Under the pieces are notes generated by a model. That model was not told the origin of the DNA. It was given only the letters and a program-made list of their open reading frames with translations, and ran no database searches. A stretch of 10,753 nucleotides of DNA from Lysobacteraceae bacterium (lineage in GTDB: Bacteria > Pseudomonadota > Gammaproteobacteria > Xanthomonadales > Xanthomonadaceae): the NCBI GenBank assembly GCA_003449515.1, contig DMHI01000081.1:925-11677 (forward strand), read 5' to 3'. Position 1 is the first letter of the stretch. Each line of letters begins with the position of its first letter. Shown one piece after another: positions 1-6,533 of the stretch. A program made the translations under genes and the position numbers.

Positions 1-77
1 AAAAGGCGGCGGTGAAGAAGGCGCTCGCCAAGCGGGCCGTGAAAGCGTCAACGGCGGGCGACAGGCGGCGGGGCTAG
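1..77 (+). CDS. C-terminal tail of an unidentified Lys/Ala-rich protein (partial)
   Basis: An open frame enters from the left edge and ends at TAG (75-77). The visible 24 codons read as a basic, Ala/Lys-rich tail with a KKALAKRAVK stretch and an RRRG end. Tails like this occur on DNA topoisomerase I, histone-H1-like proteins and phasins, so the family cannot be named from this piece. Codon choice (AAG/GCG) looks coding. A second frame is also open across the same bases and runs into the protease gene, so the choice of frame rests only on the residue composition. The tail lies on the same strand as the protease, 47 bp before its proposed start. Confidence 0.4.
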   Translation, partial: KAAVKKALAKRAVKASTAGDRRRG

Positions 78-112
78 TATTGGCCTCCCGCCACTGTCAG
101 CGGCCACCCCGG

Positions 113-118
113 AAGGAG
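113..118 (+). promoter_or_regulatory. Ribosome binding site deciding the GTG start of the protease
   Basis: AAGGAG lies 6 nt before the GTG at 125-127. The frame remains open upstream, with a TTG at 80, but this near-perfect Shine-Dalgarno and the signal peptide that begins right after GTG favour position 125. Confidence 0.75.
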
Positions 119-124
119 CCCGCC

Positions 125-1864
125 GTGCCCATTCGCAAGCCCCTGCGCCTCGCCCTTGCCCTGGCCCTCGCCGCGGGCGTCGTTACGCCGTCCGCCCTTC
201 TCGCCCTGAGTGCGCCGGGCGAGCCCCTGCGCGATGCCGCCGCCAAGCGCGCGCCGGTCGCCTTCAAGGCCGCGCATCTGGCACCCTCCGCCGCGCTGCG
301 CCTGCAGCCCCTCGCCGCCGAGCGCCTCGCCGCGCTGCAACGGCACAACGCCGCCACCGGCGGCAAGCGCCTGCAGATCGGCATTTCGCGGGGCGTGGTC
401 GACGAAGCCGAGATCGCGCTGCCACCAGCGTTCTCGTGGATCCCGGTGTCCGGCGGCCACGTGCTGCGGCTGGACATCGTGTCGCCCGGCGCGGCGGCCC
501 TGCGCAGCGCGCTCGACGTCGCCGCCCTGCCCGACGGCACCGAGCTCCGCGTCGCCAGCAGCGCCGGCGGCCCGGTCGAGTGGGCCGACCTGGCGGCGAT
601 GCGCGCCGGTGCCGATGGCAACGGCCTGTACTGGACGCCGGTCACGGCGGGTGAGACGCAGCGATTCGAACTGTTCGTCCCCGGGGCCGCGCCGCGTGCC
701 CACGCCGCGCTGCAGCGCGTCTCGCACTTCGTCACCTCGCCGTTCCAACCGCTCGATCTCGGCAAGGCGCTGGGAACGTCGGGCACCTGCAATATCGATG
801 TGGCCTGCCGCACCGGCGCGCTCGGGCCGGCCTTCGTCAACGCCAAGAATGCGGTGGCGCGGATGGTGTTCGAGGACGGTGGCGCGTTCACCTGCACCGG
901 CACCCTGCTCAACGACAGCACCCCGGCGACGCAGGTGCCCTACCTCTTCTCCGCCGCCCACTGCTTCGACACCCAAGCCGTCGCAAGCACCCTCGTGACC
1001 TTCTGGGGCTATGAGTCACCGAGCTGCGGCCAGCGCAGCGCCGGAGCCAACACGCAGGTCACCGGCGGAGCCGATCTGCTGTTCGCGACGCTCACGAGCG
1101 ATGCGTCGTTCATGCGCCTGCGCGCCACGCCGGCGGCCGGGGCATTCCTCGCCGGGTGGAATTCGGCAACCCTGTCGCCCTCAACCCCGGTGATCGCCAT
1201 CCACCATCCACGCGGCGACAACAAGAAGGTCAGCGAAGGCTCGCACAGCGGCTTCCAGGGCGGCGTGGCGATCGGTGGCCAAGCGTTGACGAGCACGGCG
1301 CGGGCGAGCTGGACAACCGGCACCACCGAGCCCGGCAGCTCGGGATCCGGGCTGTTCACCCTCGCGGGCGGCGAGTACCAGTTGCGCGGTGGTCTGGCCG
1401 GCGGCAGCGCCTCGTGCGCCAACAGCGGGCAGAGCGAAGCCGCCGGCAACGTCGACTTCTACTCGCGCTTCGACCAGGTCTTCGCGTCGCTGCAGCCGTG
1501 GCTGGGTGCGCCCACCGCAGGCCCCACGCGCGACTACACCGGTGCCTGGTTCGTGCCGGCCGAGTCGGGCTGGGGCCTGACCGTGTTCAATTTCCCGGGC
1601 CAACTGTTCGCGCTGTTCTTCGTCTACGACAGCCAGGGCCGCCCGACGTGGTACCGCCTCCAGGGCGCATGGACCGGCGCGGACATCGTCAGTGCCGATC
1701 TCGAACGCGCCACCGGCCCGGCCTGGTCGTCGAGCTTCAACCCGAACGCGGTGAGTTTCAGCCGCGTCGGCAGCGGCACGATGACCTTCACCTCGGCCAC
1801 CTCGGCCACCCTGACCTTCACCGATGGCACCGTGAACCGCACGGTGACACTGCAGAAGCTGTGA
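125..1864 (+). CDS. Secreted lysyl-endopeptidase-like trypsin-fold serine protease (preproprotein) with C-terminal domain
   Basis: Exported serine endopeptidase of 579 aa from GTG 125. Seen: a signal peptide at about residues 1-29 (basic IRK, Leu/Ala core), a probable propeptide to about 216, and a catalytic domain starting near GTSGTCNID (Cys222). This start closely resembles the mature N-terminus of Achromobacter protease I (API) as I remember it. The catalytic triad is His279 (SAAHCF), Asp326 (SDASF) and Ser406 (PGSSGSG). Residues 469-579 form an extra domain beginning RDYTGAWFVPAESGWGL, a module common at the ends of secreted Xanthomonadales proteins. API also carries a signal peptide, a propeptide of about 185 residues and a C-terminal extension, so the plan matches. 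Known: API cleaves after lysine using Asp225 of the mature enzyme. Here the equivalent position appears to be Glu438, so lysine specificity is uncertain. The stop codon overlaps the start of the next gene. Confidence 0.9.
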   Translation: MPIRKPLRLALALALAAGVVTPSALLALSAPGEPLRDAAAKRAPVAFKAAHLAPSAALRLQPLAAERLAALQRHNAATGGKRLQIGISRGVVDEAEIALPPAFSWIPVSGGHVLRLDIVSPGAAALRSALDVAALPDGTELRVASSAGGPVEWADLAAMRAGADGNGLYWTPVTAGETQRFELFVPGAAPRAHAALQRVSHFVTSPFQPLDLGKALGTSGTCNIDVACRTGALGPAFVNAKNAVARMVFEDGGAFTCTGTLLNDSTPATQVPYLFSAAHCFDTQAVASTLVTFWGYESPSCGQRSAGANTQVTGGADLLFATLTSDASFMRLRATPAAGAFLAGWNSATLSPSTPVIAIHHPRGDNKKVSEGSHSGFQGGVAIGGQALTSTARASWTTGTTEPGSSGSGLFTLAGGEYQLRGGLAGGSASCANSGQSEAAGNVDFYSRFDQVFASLQPWLGAPTAGPTRDYTGAWFVPAESGWGLTVFNFPGQLFALFFVYDSQGRPTWYRLQGAWTGADIVSADLERATGPAWSSSFNPNAVSFSRVGSGTMTFTSATSATLTFTDGTVNRTVTLQKL

Positions 1865-2469
1865 GGTACGCGACCGGGCTCGCGCTGCTGCTGGGCACCG
1901 CCTCGGCCGCTGTGGCGCAAGCCCCGTCGGCTCCGGCGGTGATCCACCGCTGCGTCGGCCCGGATGGTGCGGTGGCCCTGCAGAACGCCCCCTGCCCGCC
2001 CGGCCACCGCGAGGAGCGCCGCGAGATCGCCGCGTTCACGCCCGCCGAACCGGCGCGGCCCAGTGCCACGACCCCAGCGGAGATCGCCCCCGCAGCGCCT
2101 CGGATCGACATCCTCGCTGCCACGCCGGCCCCGGCGCGACCGCTGCGCATGCCGCCACCGGTCTGGCGCTGCACCGATCATCAGGGCCGCAGCCGCTTCG
2201 CCGACGCCTACGACCCGCAGCCGCGCTGCGTGCCGCTGTCGATGCTGGGCGTCGACCTCTCGCGGGCACCGCCGGCGGCCGCGACCCTGTGCCGCAACCT
2301 CGTGGACGATTGCGTCGAGCTGGGTGGCGACGCCGCCTGCGCGGCCTGGCAGGAGCGCCTCGATGCCGCCGAGTCGGCGCTGCGGCACGCCTTCAGCGAC
2401 ACCGCCGCCGAGCGTCGCCGCGAGCGCGACCGGGCGAGGGCGGTGCTTGCGGACGACTGTCCCCGTTGA
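1861..2469 (+). CDS. Secreted cysteine-rich DUF4124-like protein, coupled to the protease
   Basis: A 202-aa protein whose GTG start shares GTGA (1861-1864) with the protease stop. There is no convincing Shine-Dalgarno, so translation is probably coupled. Seen: a signal peptide at about residues 1-20 (LALLLGTASAAVAQA). Next comes an IHRCVGPDGAVALQNAPC segment (Cys31, Cys45) typical of the DUF4124 style found in Xanthomonadales. After a Pro/Ala-rich linker there is a second, similar VWRCTDHQG...RC segment (Cys104, Cys123). The C-terminal part has Cys144, 151, 160 and 200 and a charged Arg/Glu-rich helix near residues 180-195. The eight cysteines after the signal could make four disulfides in the periplasm or outside. 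The function of DUF4124 proteins is not established. The overlap suggests a job linked to the protease, but this is inference. The reading frame and export are secure; the family name is less so. Confidence 0.8.
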   Translation: MRYATGLALLLGTASAAVAQAPSAPAVIHRCVGPDGAVALQNAPCPPGHREERREIAAFTPAEPARPSATTPAEIAPAAPRIDILAATPAPARPLRMPPPVWRCTDHQGRSRFADAYDPQPRCVPLSMLGVDLSRAPPAAATLCRNLVDDCVELGGDAACAAWQERLDAAESALRHAFSDTAAERRRERDRARAVLADDCPR

Positions 2470-2495
2470 GGCGTCAACCGGCCAGAGCCCTCGAC

Positions 2496-2540
2496 GGCCG
2501 ATCAGCCCGCCGCTCGCCGGCAGCGCGCGCAACATCGGCC
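2496..2540. terminator. Weak nested inverted repeat in the convergent gap (possible bidirectional terminator)
   Basis: The 100-bp gap between two converging genes (2470-2569) contains no gene. GGCCGAT (2496-2502) pairs with ATCGGCC (2534-2540). Inside the 31-nt loop, GCCG (2509-2512) pairs with CGGC (2518-2521). There is no T-run on either side, and in DNA this GC-rich such a match can arise by chance. Confidence 0.25.
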
Positions 2541-2569
2541 TACCGACCGACGGCCCTCGGGCGGCGCGG

Positions 2570-3394
2570 TCAGAACCCGTGGCTCAGGAACCCGCCGTCC
2601 ACCGCGAGGCACTGCGCGGTGATGTAGCTCGATGCCGGCAGGCACAGGAACGCGATCGCCGCGGCTACTTCCTCGGGCTCGCCGATGCGCGCCATCGGGG
2701 TGCGTTCCAGCACCGCCTCGAGGTAGTCGCGGTCGGCCAGCGCCGGCGACGTGCGGCGGGTGCGGATGTACCAGGGCAGCACCGCGTTCACCCGCACGCC
2801 ATCGGCGGCCCATTCCGCCGCGAGGTTGCGCGTGAGCTGGTGCATGGCCGCCTTGCTCATGCCGTAGGGCGCACCGGTGCGCACATGCGTGGCGCCCGAC
2901 ACCGAACCGACATTGACGATGGCCGACGCCGCGTGCTCGCGCAGCAGCGGGTAGGCGCTGCGGCACAGTTCGAAGCTGGCGAACAGGTTGGTCTCGAAGA
3001 TCGCGCGCCACTCGGCCTCGTCGTAATCGACGGCGGCGCGGCGCTGGTTGGTGCCGACGTTGTTGACGAGGATCGTCAGTCCGAGGCCGAGGCCTTCGAT
3101 CCAGTCGAACAGGCGATCACGGCCATCGGCGTCGGCCACATCGCAGGCCAGGACATGGACGTGGCCAGCACGCGCGCCGCCGCGGCGATCGTCCGCGTCC
3201 ACAGCGACGCGCGCGGCGAGATCCTCGCGCCACTCGGCGGCGGCGGTCTCGAGGGTGTCGCTGTCGCGGGCACACGCCAGCACGGTCGCGCCCAGCGCCA
3301 GCAACTCGGCCACGGTGGCGCGGCCGATACCGGCACTCGCGCCAGTGACGAGGGCGACCTGGCCATCGAGGCGCCAGCGGTCGGGATTCGGCAT
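2570..3394 (-). CDS. Short-chain dehydrogenase/reductase (classical SDR, tropinone-reductase-like)
   Basis: A 274-aa NAD(P)-dependent oxidoreductase of the classical SDR family, presumably cytosolic; the substrate is unknown. Seen: the nucleotide-binding glycine motif TGASAGIG (17-24), and Arg43 after the second strand (ACARD), which in this family usually means NADP(H) preference. NNVG (111-114) is also present, along with the catalytic tetrad Asn136, Ser164, Tyr177 and Lys181 (YGMSK). The C-terminal region has the usual RVNAVLPWYI and AVDGGF elements. Residues about 63-80 hold an Arg/Gly/Asp-rich insertion before the LACDVAD strand, which makes that loop longer than usual. ATG start with GGAG 6 nt upstream. 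It lies 57 bp downstream of the TauE-like gene on the same strand and could be read through from the sulfur operon, but nothing in the protein ties it to sulfur. Some annotators would call it a gluconate 5-dehydrogenase-like or 3-oxoacyl-ACP reductase-like SDR. Confidence 0.88.
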   Translation of the reverse strand: MPNPDRWRLDGQVALVTGASAGIGRATVAELLALGATVLACARDSDTLETAAAEWREDLAARVAVDADDRRGGARAGHVHVLACDVADADGRDRLFDWIEGLGLGLTILVNNVGTNQRRAAVDYDEAEWRAIFETNLFASFELCRSAYPLLREHAASAIVNVGSVSGATHVRTGAPYGMSKAAMHQLTRNLAAEWAADGVRVNAVLPWYIRTRRTSPALADRDYLEAVLERTPMARIGEPEEVAAAIAFLCLPASSYITAQCLAVDGGFLSHGF

Positions 3395-3451
3395 CGGAGG
3401 CTCCGGGTCGCGTTGCGCCTGAGGATAGCCGCGAGCCGTCGTCGCCGCGAC

Positions 3452-4228
3452 TCAGAGGGCCAGCAGGCCCTGATGGATCATGTAGGCCGCGACGACGAAA
3501 ATCAGGGCGGCGAAGACCTTGTTGAGCGCACCTCGCGAGGCCGACAGGCGGGTGGCGAGCGCGGCACCGCCCAGCCCCCCCAGCAGGCCCCCGCCGATGA
3601 AGACCGCGGCGACGGCCCAGTCGATCAGGCCGGAACTCGCGTAGTTCAGGGCTGTGGTCAGACCGAAGGCGGTGACGGCCACCAGCGAGCTGCCGATCGC
3701 CAGCAGCATCGACATGCCGGTGGCCGCGACCAGACCGGGCACGATCAGGAAGCCACCGCCGATGCCGAAGAACCCCGAGAGCGCGCCCGCCATGGTGCCG
3801 AAGCCGAGCAGACGCGGCGCGTTGCCGCGGTCGAGCCGGGGCTCGGCATCACCGCCCGCGCCACTGCCGCGCAGCATCAGCCCACCCACCACCAGCATCA
3901 GCACGGCGAAGGCGAGCAGCAGCGCCTGGCCATCGACCGCCTTGCCGAGCGACGAGCCGCCATAGGCCCCCACCACACCGGCGGCGGCGAACACCGCCGC
4001 ACAGCGCCAGCGCACATTGCCGCGTCGCGCGTGGTTGGCGAGATTCAGCGCGGCGTTGGCCGCGACGGCGATCGCACTGGTGCCGATCGCCACATGCGGA
4101 TTGTCGATGCCAACCACATACACCATCAGCGGTACAGCGAGGATGGAGCCGCCGCCACCAACCAGCCCGAGGCTGAAGCCCACCAGCACGCCCGAGAGCG
4201 CGCCGAGCAGCAGTGACAGCGGATCCAT
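3452..4228 (-). CDS. TauE/SafE family sulfite exporter (membrane)
   Basis: A 258-aa inner-membrane protein of the TauE/SafE (PF01925) family, which exports sulfite, sulfoacetate or related anions. Seen: several hydrophobic segments (about 7-8) and the internal duplication typical of the family, with GLVGGGGSILAVP (21-33) in the first half echoed by GFFGIGGGFLIVP (152-164) in the second. A charged cytoplasmic loop with GDAEPRLDRG lies between the halves. The length is normal. I chose the ATG at 4226-4228 because it follows the upstream stop by only 4 bp and begins directly before the first membrane segment; the frame stays open further upstream but only as out-of-frame sequence within the neighbouring gene. 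In the BigR operon of other bacteria a TauE-like gene follows the YeeE/YedE pair and is thought to remove the sulfite made by the persulfide dioxygenase. That role fits here and is inferred from context. Confidence 0.9.
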   Translation of the reverse strand: MDPLSLLLGALSGVLVGFSLGLVGGGGSILAVPLMVYVVGIDNPHVAIGTSAIAVAANAALNLANHARRGNVRWRCAAVFAAAGVVGAYGGSSLGKAVDGQALLLAFAVLMLVVGGLMLRGSGAGGDAEPRLDRGNAPRLLGFGTMAGALSGFFGIGGGFLIVPGLVAATGMSMLLAIGSSLVAVTAFGLTTALNYASSGLIDWAVAAVFIGGGLLGGLGGAALATRLSASRGALNKVFAALIFVVAAYMIHQGLLAL

Positions 4229-4232
4229 GCGC

Positions 4233-4679
4233 TCAGCCGGCCGTCGATGGCGGGGCGCGACCGGCCAGGGCCTGCAAGCGCGGACGCAGCGCGTCGAGGT
4301 CGTAGCCGGCGCGCTGGCAGTCGGCCAACACAGCATCCACCGGACGCCGCCTGACCTCGGCCAGCGCCCAGAGCATGGTCGAGCGCGTGCCCGAGCGGCA
4401 GTAGGCGAGCACCGGCCCCGGCGCTCGCGCCAGTGCCGCATCGAAGGCATCGACATCGGCCTCGCTGATCGCGCCGCCAACCACCGGCAGATCGACGAAC
4501 TCCAGCCCGCATCGCCGCGCCTCCGCCGCGATCACCGCGGCCTCGGGCTGGCCTTCGACCTCGCCATCGGGCCGATTGTTGATCAACAGCGTGAACCCGG
4601 CGGCGGCGAAGTCCGCCACGTCGCTGACGCTGATTTGCGCGGCCACCGAGAGCCTCGCGTCGATCTTCGTGTGCAGCAT
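4233..4679 (-). CDS. DUF442/TIGR01244-type rhodanese-like sulfurtransferase (stand-alone Blh N-terminal domain)
   Basis: A 148-aa cytosolic protein matching the DUF442 'sulfurtransferase/phosphatase-like' domain. Seen: LLINNRPDGE (31-40) near the N-terminus, DLPVVGG (63-69), and the active-site loop AYCRSGTRS with Cys94 and Arg99, a rhodanese-type CRxGxR loop. Known: in Blh proteins this domain is fused in front of a metallo-beta-lactamase-fold persulfide dioxygenase and transfers sulfur between persulfide, sulfite and thiosulfate through the loop cysteine. Here it is a gene of its own, and the dioxygenase is three genes upstream in the operon. ATG start with GGAG 7 nt before it. It follows the PmpB-like gene by 15 bp and precedes the TauE-like gene by 4 bp. 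A dual-specificity phosphatase role is the older annotation for this family and is less likely in this setting. Confidence 0.88.
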   Translation of the reverse strand: MLHTKIDARLSVAAQISVSDVADFAAAGFTLLINNRPDGEVEGQPEAAVIAAEARRCGLEFVDLPVVGGAISEADVDAFDAALARAPGPVLAYCRSGTRSTMLWALAEVRRRPVDAVLADCQRAGYDLDALRPRLQALAGRAPPSTAG

Positions 4680-4694
4680 CTGCAGGCTCCGCCC

Positions 4695-5123
4695 TCAGGC
4701 CGCGGGGGGATGCAGCAGGCGATGCGCGGCGATGCCCGCCAGCATCGCCGCAGCGAACAGCAGGAACGGCCACTGCAGCGTCAGAATGGCGATCACCGCC
4801 GGACCGGGGCACAGGCCCACGAGGCCCCAGCCCACACCGAACAGCACGGCACCGGTGATCAGGCGCGGATCGACCGGGCGACGGTCGTCGGGCAAGTGGA
4901 AGCGCGCGTCGCACAGCGGCGCCTCGCGGCGTCGGCACCACGCAAACGCCAGCGCCGAGGGCACCAGCGCCGCGCCCATGACGAAGGCCAGGGTGGGATC
5001 CCAGTCGCCGGCGACATCGAGGAAAGCCAGCACCCGTGCCGGGTTGGCCATGTCGGAGACGACGAGCCCGGCACCGAACAGCAAGCCGCTCACCAGGGCG
5101 GCCATCGCGATGCGCGTGTTCAT
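4695..5123 (-). CDS. pmpB: YeeE/YedE half-transporter, PmpB type (DUF6691)
   Basis: A 142-aa inner-membrane protein with about four hydrophobic segments. Seen: SGLLFGAGLVVSDMANPARV near the N-terminus, FLDVAGDWDPTLAF (34-47), and FGVGWGLVGLCPGPA, in which Cys105 sits in the G-x-C-P-G motif typical of YeeE/YedE repeats. Known: full-length YeeE (TsuA) imports thiosulfate and uses conserved cysteines. PmpA and PmpB are half-size relatives found in BigR operons. The two halves here, 145 and 142 aa, probably assemble together. The ATG at 5121-5123 overlaps the PmpA stop by 4 bp (ATGA) and has GGAG 7 nt upstream. The transported compound could be thiosulfate, sulfide or another reduced sulfur species, and direction cannot be read from sequence. 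Confidence 0.88.
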   Translation of the reverse strand: MNTRIAMAALVSGLLFGAGLVVSDMANPARVLAFLDVAGDWDPTLAFVMGAALVPSALAFAWCRRREAPLCDARFHLPDDRRPVDPRLITGAVLFGVGWGLVGLCPGPAVIAILTLQWPFLLFAAAMLAGIAAHRLLHPPAA

Positions 5124-5557
5124 GCGCCAGCTCCAACGAGATGGCGCATCACGAAGACCGTCAACGCCGCGGTGGCCATGAACACGAGGGTGGCGACGAT
5201 CGAACGCTTCGACAGCCGCGCCAGTCCGCACACGCCATGGCCGCTGGTGCAGCCCGAGCCGAGGCGCGTGCCGTAGCCGACCAGCAGGCCGCCGATCAGC
5301 AGCAGCGGCCAGGAGCCGGTGATGTCGGGCGTGGGCATGCGGATCAGCAGAGCCGCCAGCAGCGCGCCACCGAGCATGCCGACGATGGCCAGCGCCGCCG
5401 GCAGGAGCGGCCCGCTGCGATCCAGTCCGCCGGCGCGCGCCAGCAACCCGGTGACGCCCATCACCCGCCCGGCGCCAACGAGGTAGATCGCCGCCGCGAT
5501 GCCGATCATCAGGCCGCCGGCGACCGGCCAGCCCCAGTGCAGTTCAAGGGCGTTCAT
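5120..5557 (-). CDS. pmpA: YeeE/YedE half-transporter, PmpA type
   Basis: A 145-aa inner-membrane protein with about four membrane segments. Seen: the strongly conserved signature GYGTRLGSGCTSGHGVCG (94-111), carrying Cys103 and Cys110 and followed by LARLSKRS, which is diagnostic for YeeE/YedE family proteins. The N-terminal half has GRVMGVTGLL (30-39). ATG start, with its first bases shared with the stop of the dioxygenase gene (ATGA, 5554-5557), and a GGTGGA element a few bases upstream. It overlaps the PmpB gene by 4 bp at its end, so the three genes are tightly coupled. Known relatives in Xylella and Agrobacterium lie in the BigR-repressed operon and are called PmpA. The role in moving reduced sulfur compounds across the inner membrane is inferred from YeeE. 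Confidence 0.88.
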   Translation of the reverse strand: MNALELHWGWPVAGGLMIGIAAAIYLVGAGRVMGVTGLLARAGGLDRSGPLLPAALAIVGMLGGALLAALLIRMPTPDITGSWPLLLIGGLLVGYGTRLGSGCTSGHGVCGLARLSKRSIVATLVFMATAALTVFVMRHLVGAGA

Positions 5558-6501
5558 AGCGCGTCCACCGGCAGTTTGAGGTAGCGCACGCCGTTGGCCT
5601 CCGGTGCCGGCAGGTGGCCGGCGCGCATGTTCACCTGCACCGAGGGCAGCAGCAGCTTCGGCATCGCCAGCGTCGCGTCACGCGCCTTGCGCAGGGCGAC
5701 GAAGTCGGCCTCGGCCACGCCATCGCGCACGTGCAGGTTGCCGCTGCGCTGGGCCCCCACTGTCGTCTCCCAGGCATAGGCGTCGCGGCCCGGCGCCATG
5801 TAATCGTGGCAGAGGAACATCCGCGCGGCGTCGGGCAGGGCCTGCAGGCGGCGGATCGAGCGGAACAGCGTGGCGGCGTCACCGCCGGGGAAATCGCAGC
5901 GCGCGGTCCCGAAGTCGGGCATGAACAGGGTGTCGCCAGGAAACACCGCGTCGCCGATCACATAGGCCATGCAGGCCGGGGTGTGGCCGGGCACGTGCAG
6001 GGCGACGGCATCGAGCGCACCGATGCGAAAACGCTCGCCGTCGACGAACAGGCGGTCGAACTGGCGGCCATCCCGCGCGAAATCGTCGCCGGCATTGAAC
6101 ACATCGCCGAACACGCGCTGCACCGCGGTGATGTGCGCGCCGATGGCGAGCGTGCCGCCGACGCGCTGCTTCAGCAGCGGTGCGGCCGAGAGGTGATCGG
6201 CGTGGGCGTGGGTTTCCAGCAGCCACTCGACCGTGAGCGCGTGATCGCGCACGTACTCGAGCAGGCGGCGCGCCGAGTGCTCGGCGGTACGGCCGCTGGC
6301 GGCGTCGAAGTCGAGCACACTGTCGACGATGGCGCAGGCGCTGCCGCCCGGATCGCGCACCACATGGCTGACGGTGAACGTGGCCTCGTCGAAGAACGAG
6401 GCGACAACCGGGCGCCGCGCCGGCGCGGCGAGTGCGGCCTCGACGACGGCGCGCGCGTCGGCGAGCGCGGCGTCGGGGGGCGCTATGGAGGACGTGTTCA
6501 C
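5554..6501 (-). CDS. Metallo-beta-lactamase-fold persulfide dioxygenase-like hydrolase (Blh C-terminal type)
   Basis: A 315-aa cytosolic enzyme of the metallo-beta-lactamase fold, related to ETHE1/persulfide dioxygenases and the Blh hydrolase domain. Expected reaction: glutathione persulfide plus oxygen gives glutathione and sulfite at a mononuclear iron. Seen: THAHADH (97-103) with His98, His100, Asp102 and His103; PGHTPAC with His173; GDTLF with Asp190; the Blh-type stretch DFGTARCDFPGGDA (196-209); and LCHDY with His232. All metal-site residues are in place. The first ~30 residues are Ala-rich and precede the conserved SFFDEATFTVSHVV. No DUF442 or rhodanese domain is attached, unlike fused Blh. 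GTG start at 6499-6501 with TGGAG 7 nt upstream. It is the first gene of the operon, divergent from the BigR-type gene and 50 bp from its ATG, so direct repression is likely. Annotation as a glyoxalase II-like hydrolase would be the main alternative. Confidence 0.9.
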   Translation of the reverse strand: MNTSSIAPPDAALADARAVVEAALAAPARRPVVASFFDEATFTVSHVVRDPGGSACAIVDSVLDFDAASGRTAEHSARRLLEYVRDHALTVEWLLETHAHADHLSAAPLLKQRVGGTLAIGAHITAVQRVFGDVFNAGDDFARDGRQFDRLFVDGERFRIGALDAVALHVPGHTPACMAYVIGDAVFPGDTLFMPDFGTARCDFPGGDAATLFRSIRRLQALPDAARMFLCHDYMAPGRDAYAWETTVGAQRSGNLHVRDGVAEADFVALRKARDATLAMPKLLLPSVQVNMRAGHLPAPEANGVRYLKLPVDAL

Positions 6502-6504
6502 GGC

Positions 6505-6533
6505 CTGACTCCAGCAGAAGGTGGGCGAATACT
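6505..6533 (+). promoter_or_regulatory. Candidate promoter of the BigR-type gene
   Basis: CTGACT (6505-6510) and AATACT (6528-6533) each match 4 of 6 sigma-70 consensus bases and are separated by exactly 17 bp. Transcription would begin near 6540, inside the inverted repeat and about 12 nt before the ATG at 6552. The match is moderate and was found by eye. Confidence 0.35.
6509..6513 (-). promoter_or_regulatory. Ribosome binding site for the GTG-started dioxygenase gene
   Basis: On the minus strand TGGAG lies 7 nt before the GTG at 6499-6501. It supports this non-ATG start, which also gives the full N-terminus expected before the conserved SFFDEATF block. Confidence 0.65.

Noticed and set aside
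80..124. TTG at 80 as start of the protease
   Set aside because: It would place 15 polar residues before the signal peptide and has no ribosome site; GTG 125 has AAGGAG at the right distance.
1786..1811. Short tandem repeat reading Thr-Ser-Ala
   Set aside because: Two to three in-frame copies of a Thr/Ser-Ala codon block within the C-terminal domain of the protease. It is consistent with beta-strand low complexity and is not a DNA repeat element.
2492..2555. 8-bp direct repeat CGACGGCC in the convergent gap (2492-2499 and 2548-2555)
   Set aside because: Too short to be an attachment site or target duplication in DNA of this composition, and there is no mobile gene nearby.
1964..4216. 750-codon open frame on the plus strand across the DUF4124-like, SDR and TauE-like genes
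   Set aside because: It crosses three real genes and their gaps, has low-complexity Arg/Ala/Gln-rich translation, and has no ribosome site or recognisable domain.
4126..5136. 336-codon minus-strand frame overlapping the PmpB, DUF442 and TauE genes
   Set aside because: Wrong frame relative to three recognised, tightly spaced genes, with composition typical of a frame-shifted GC-rich translation.
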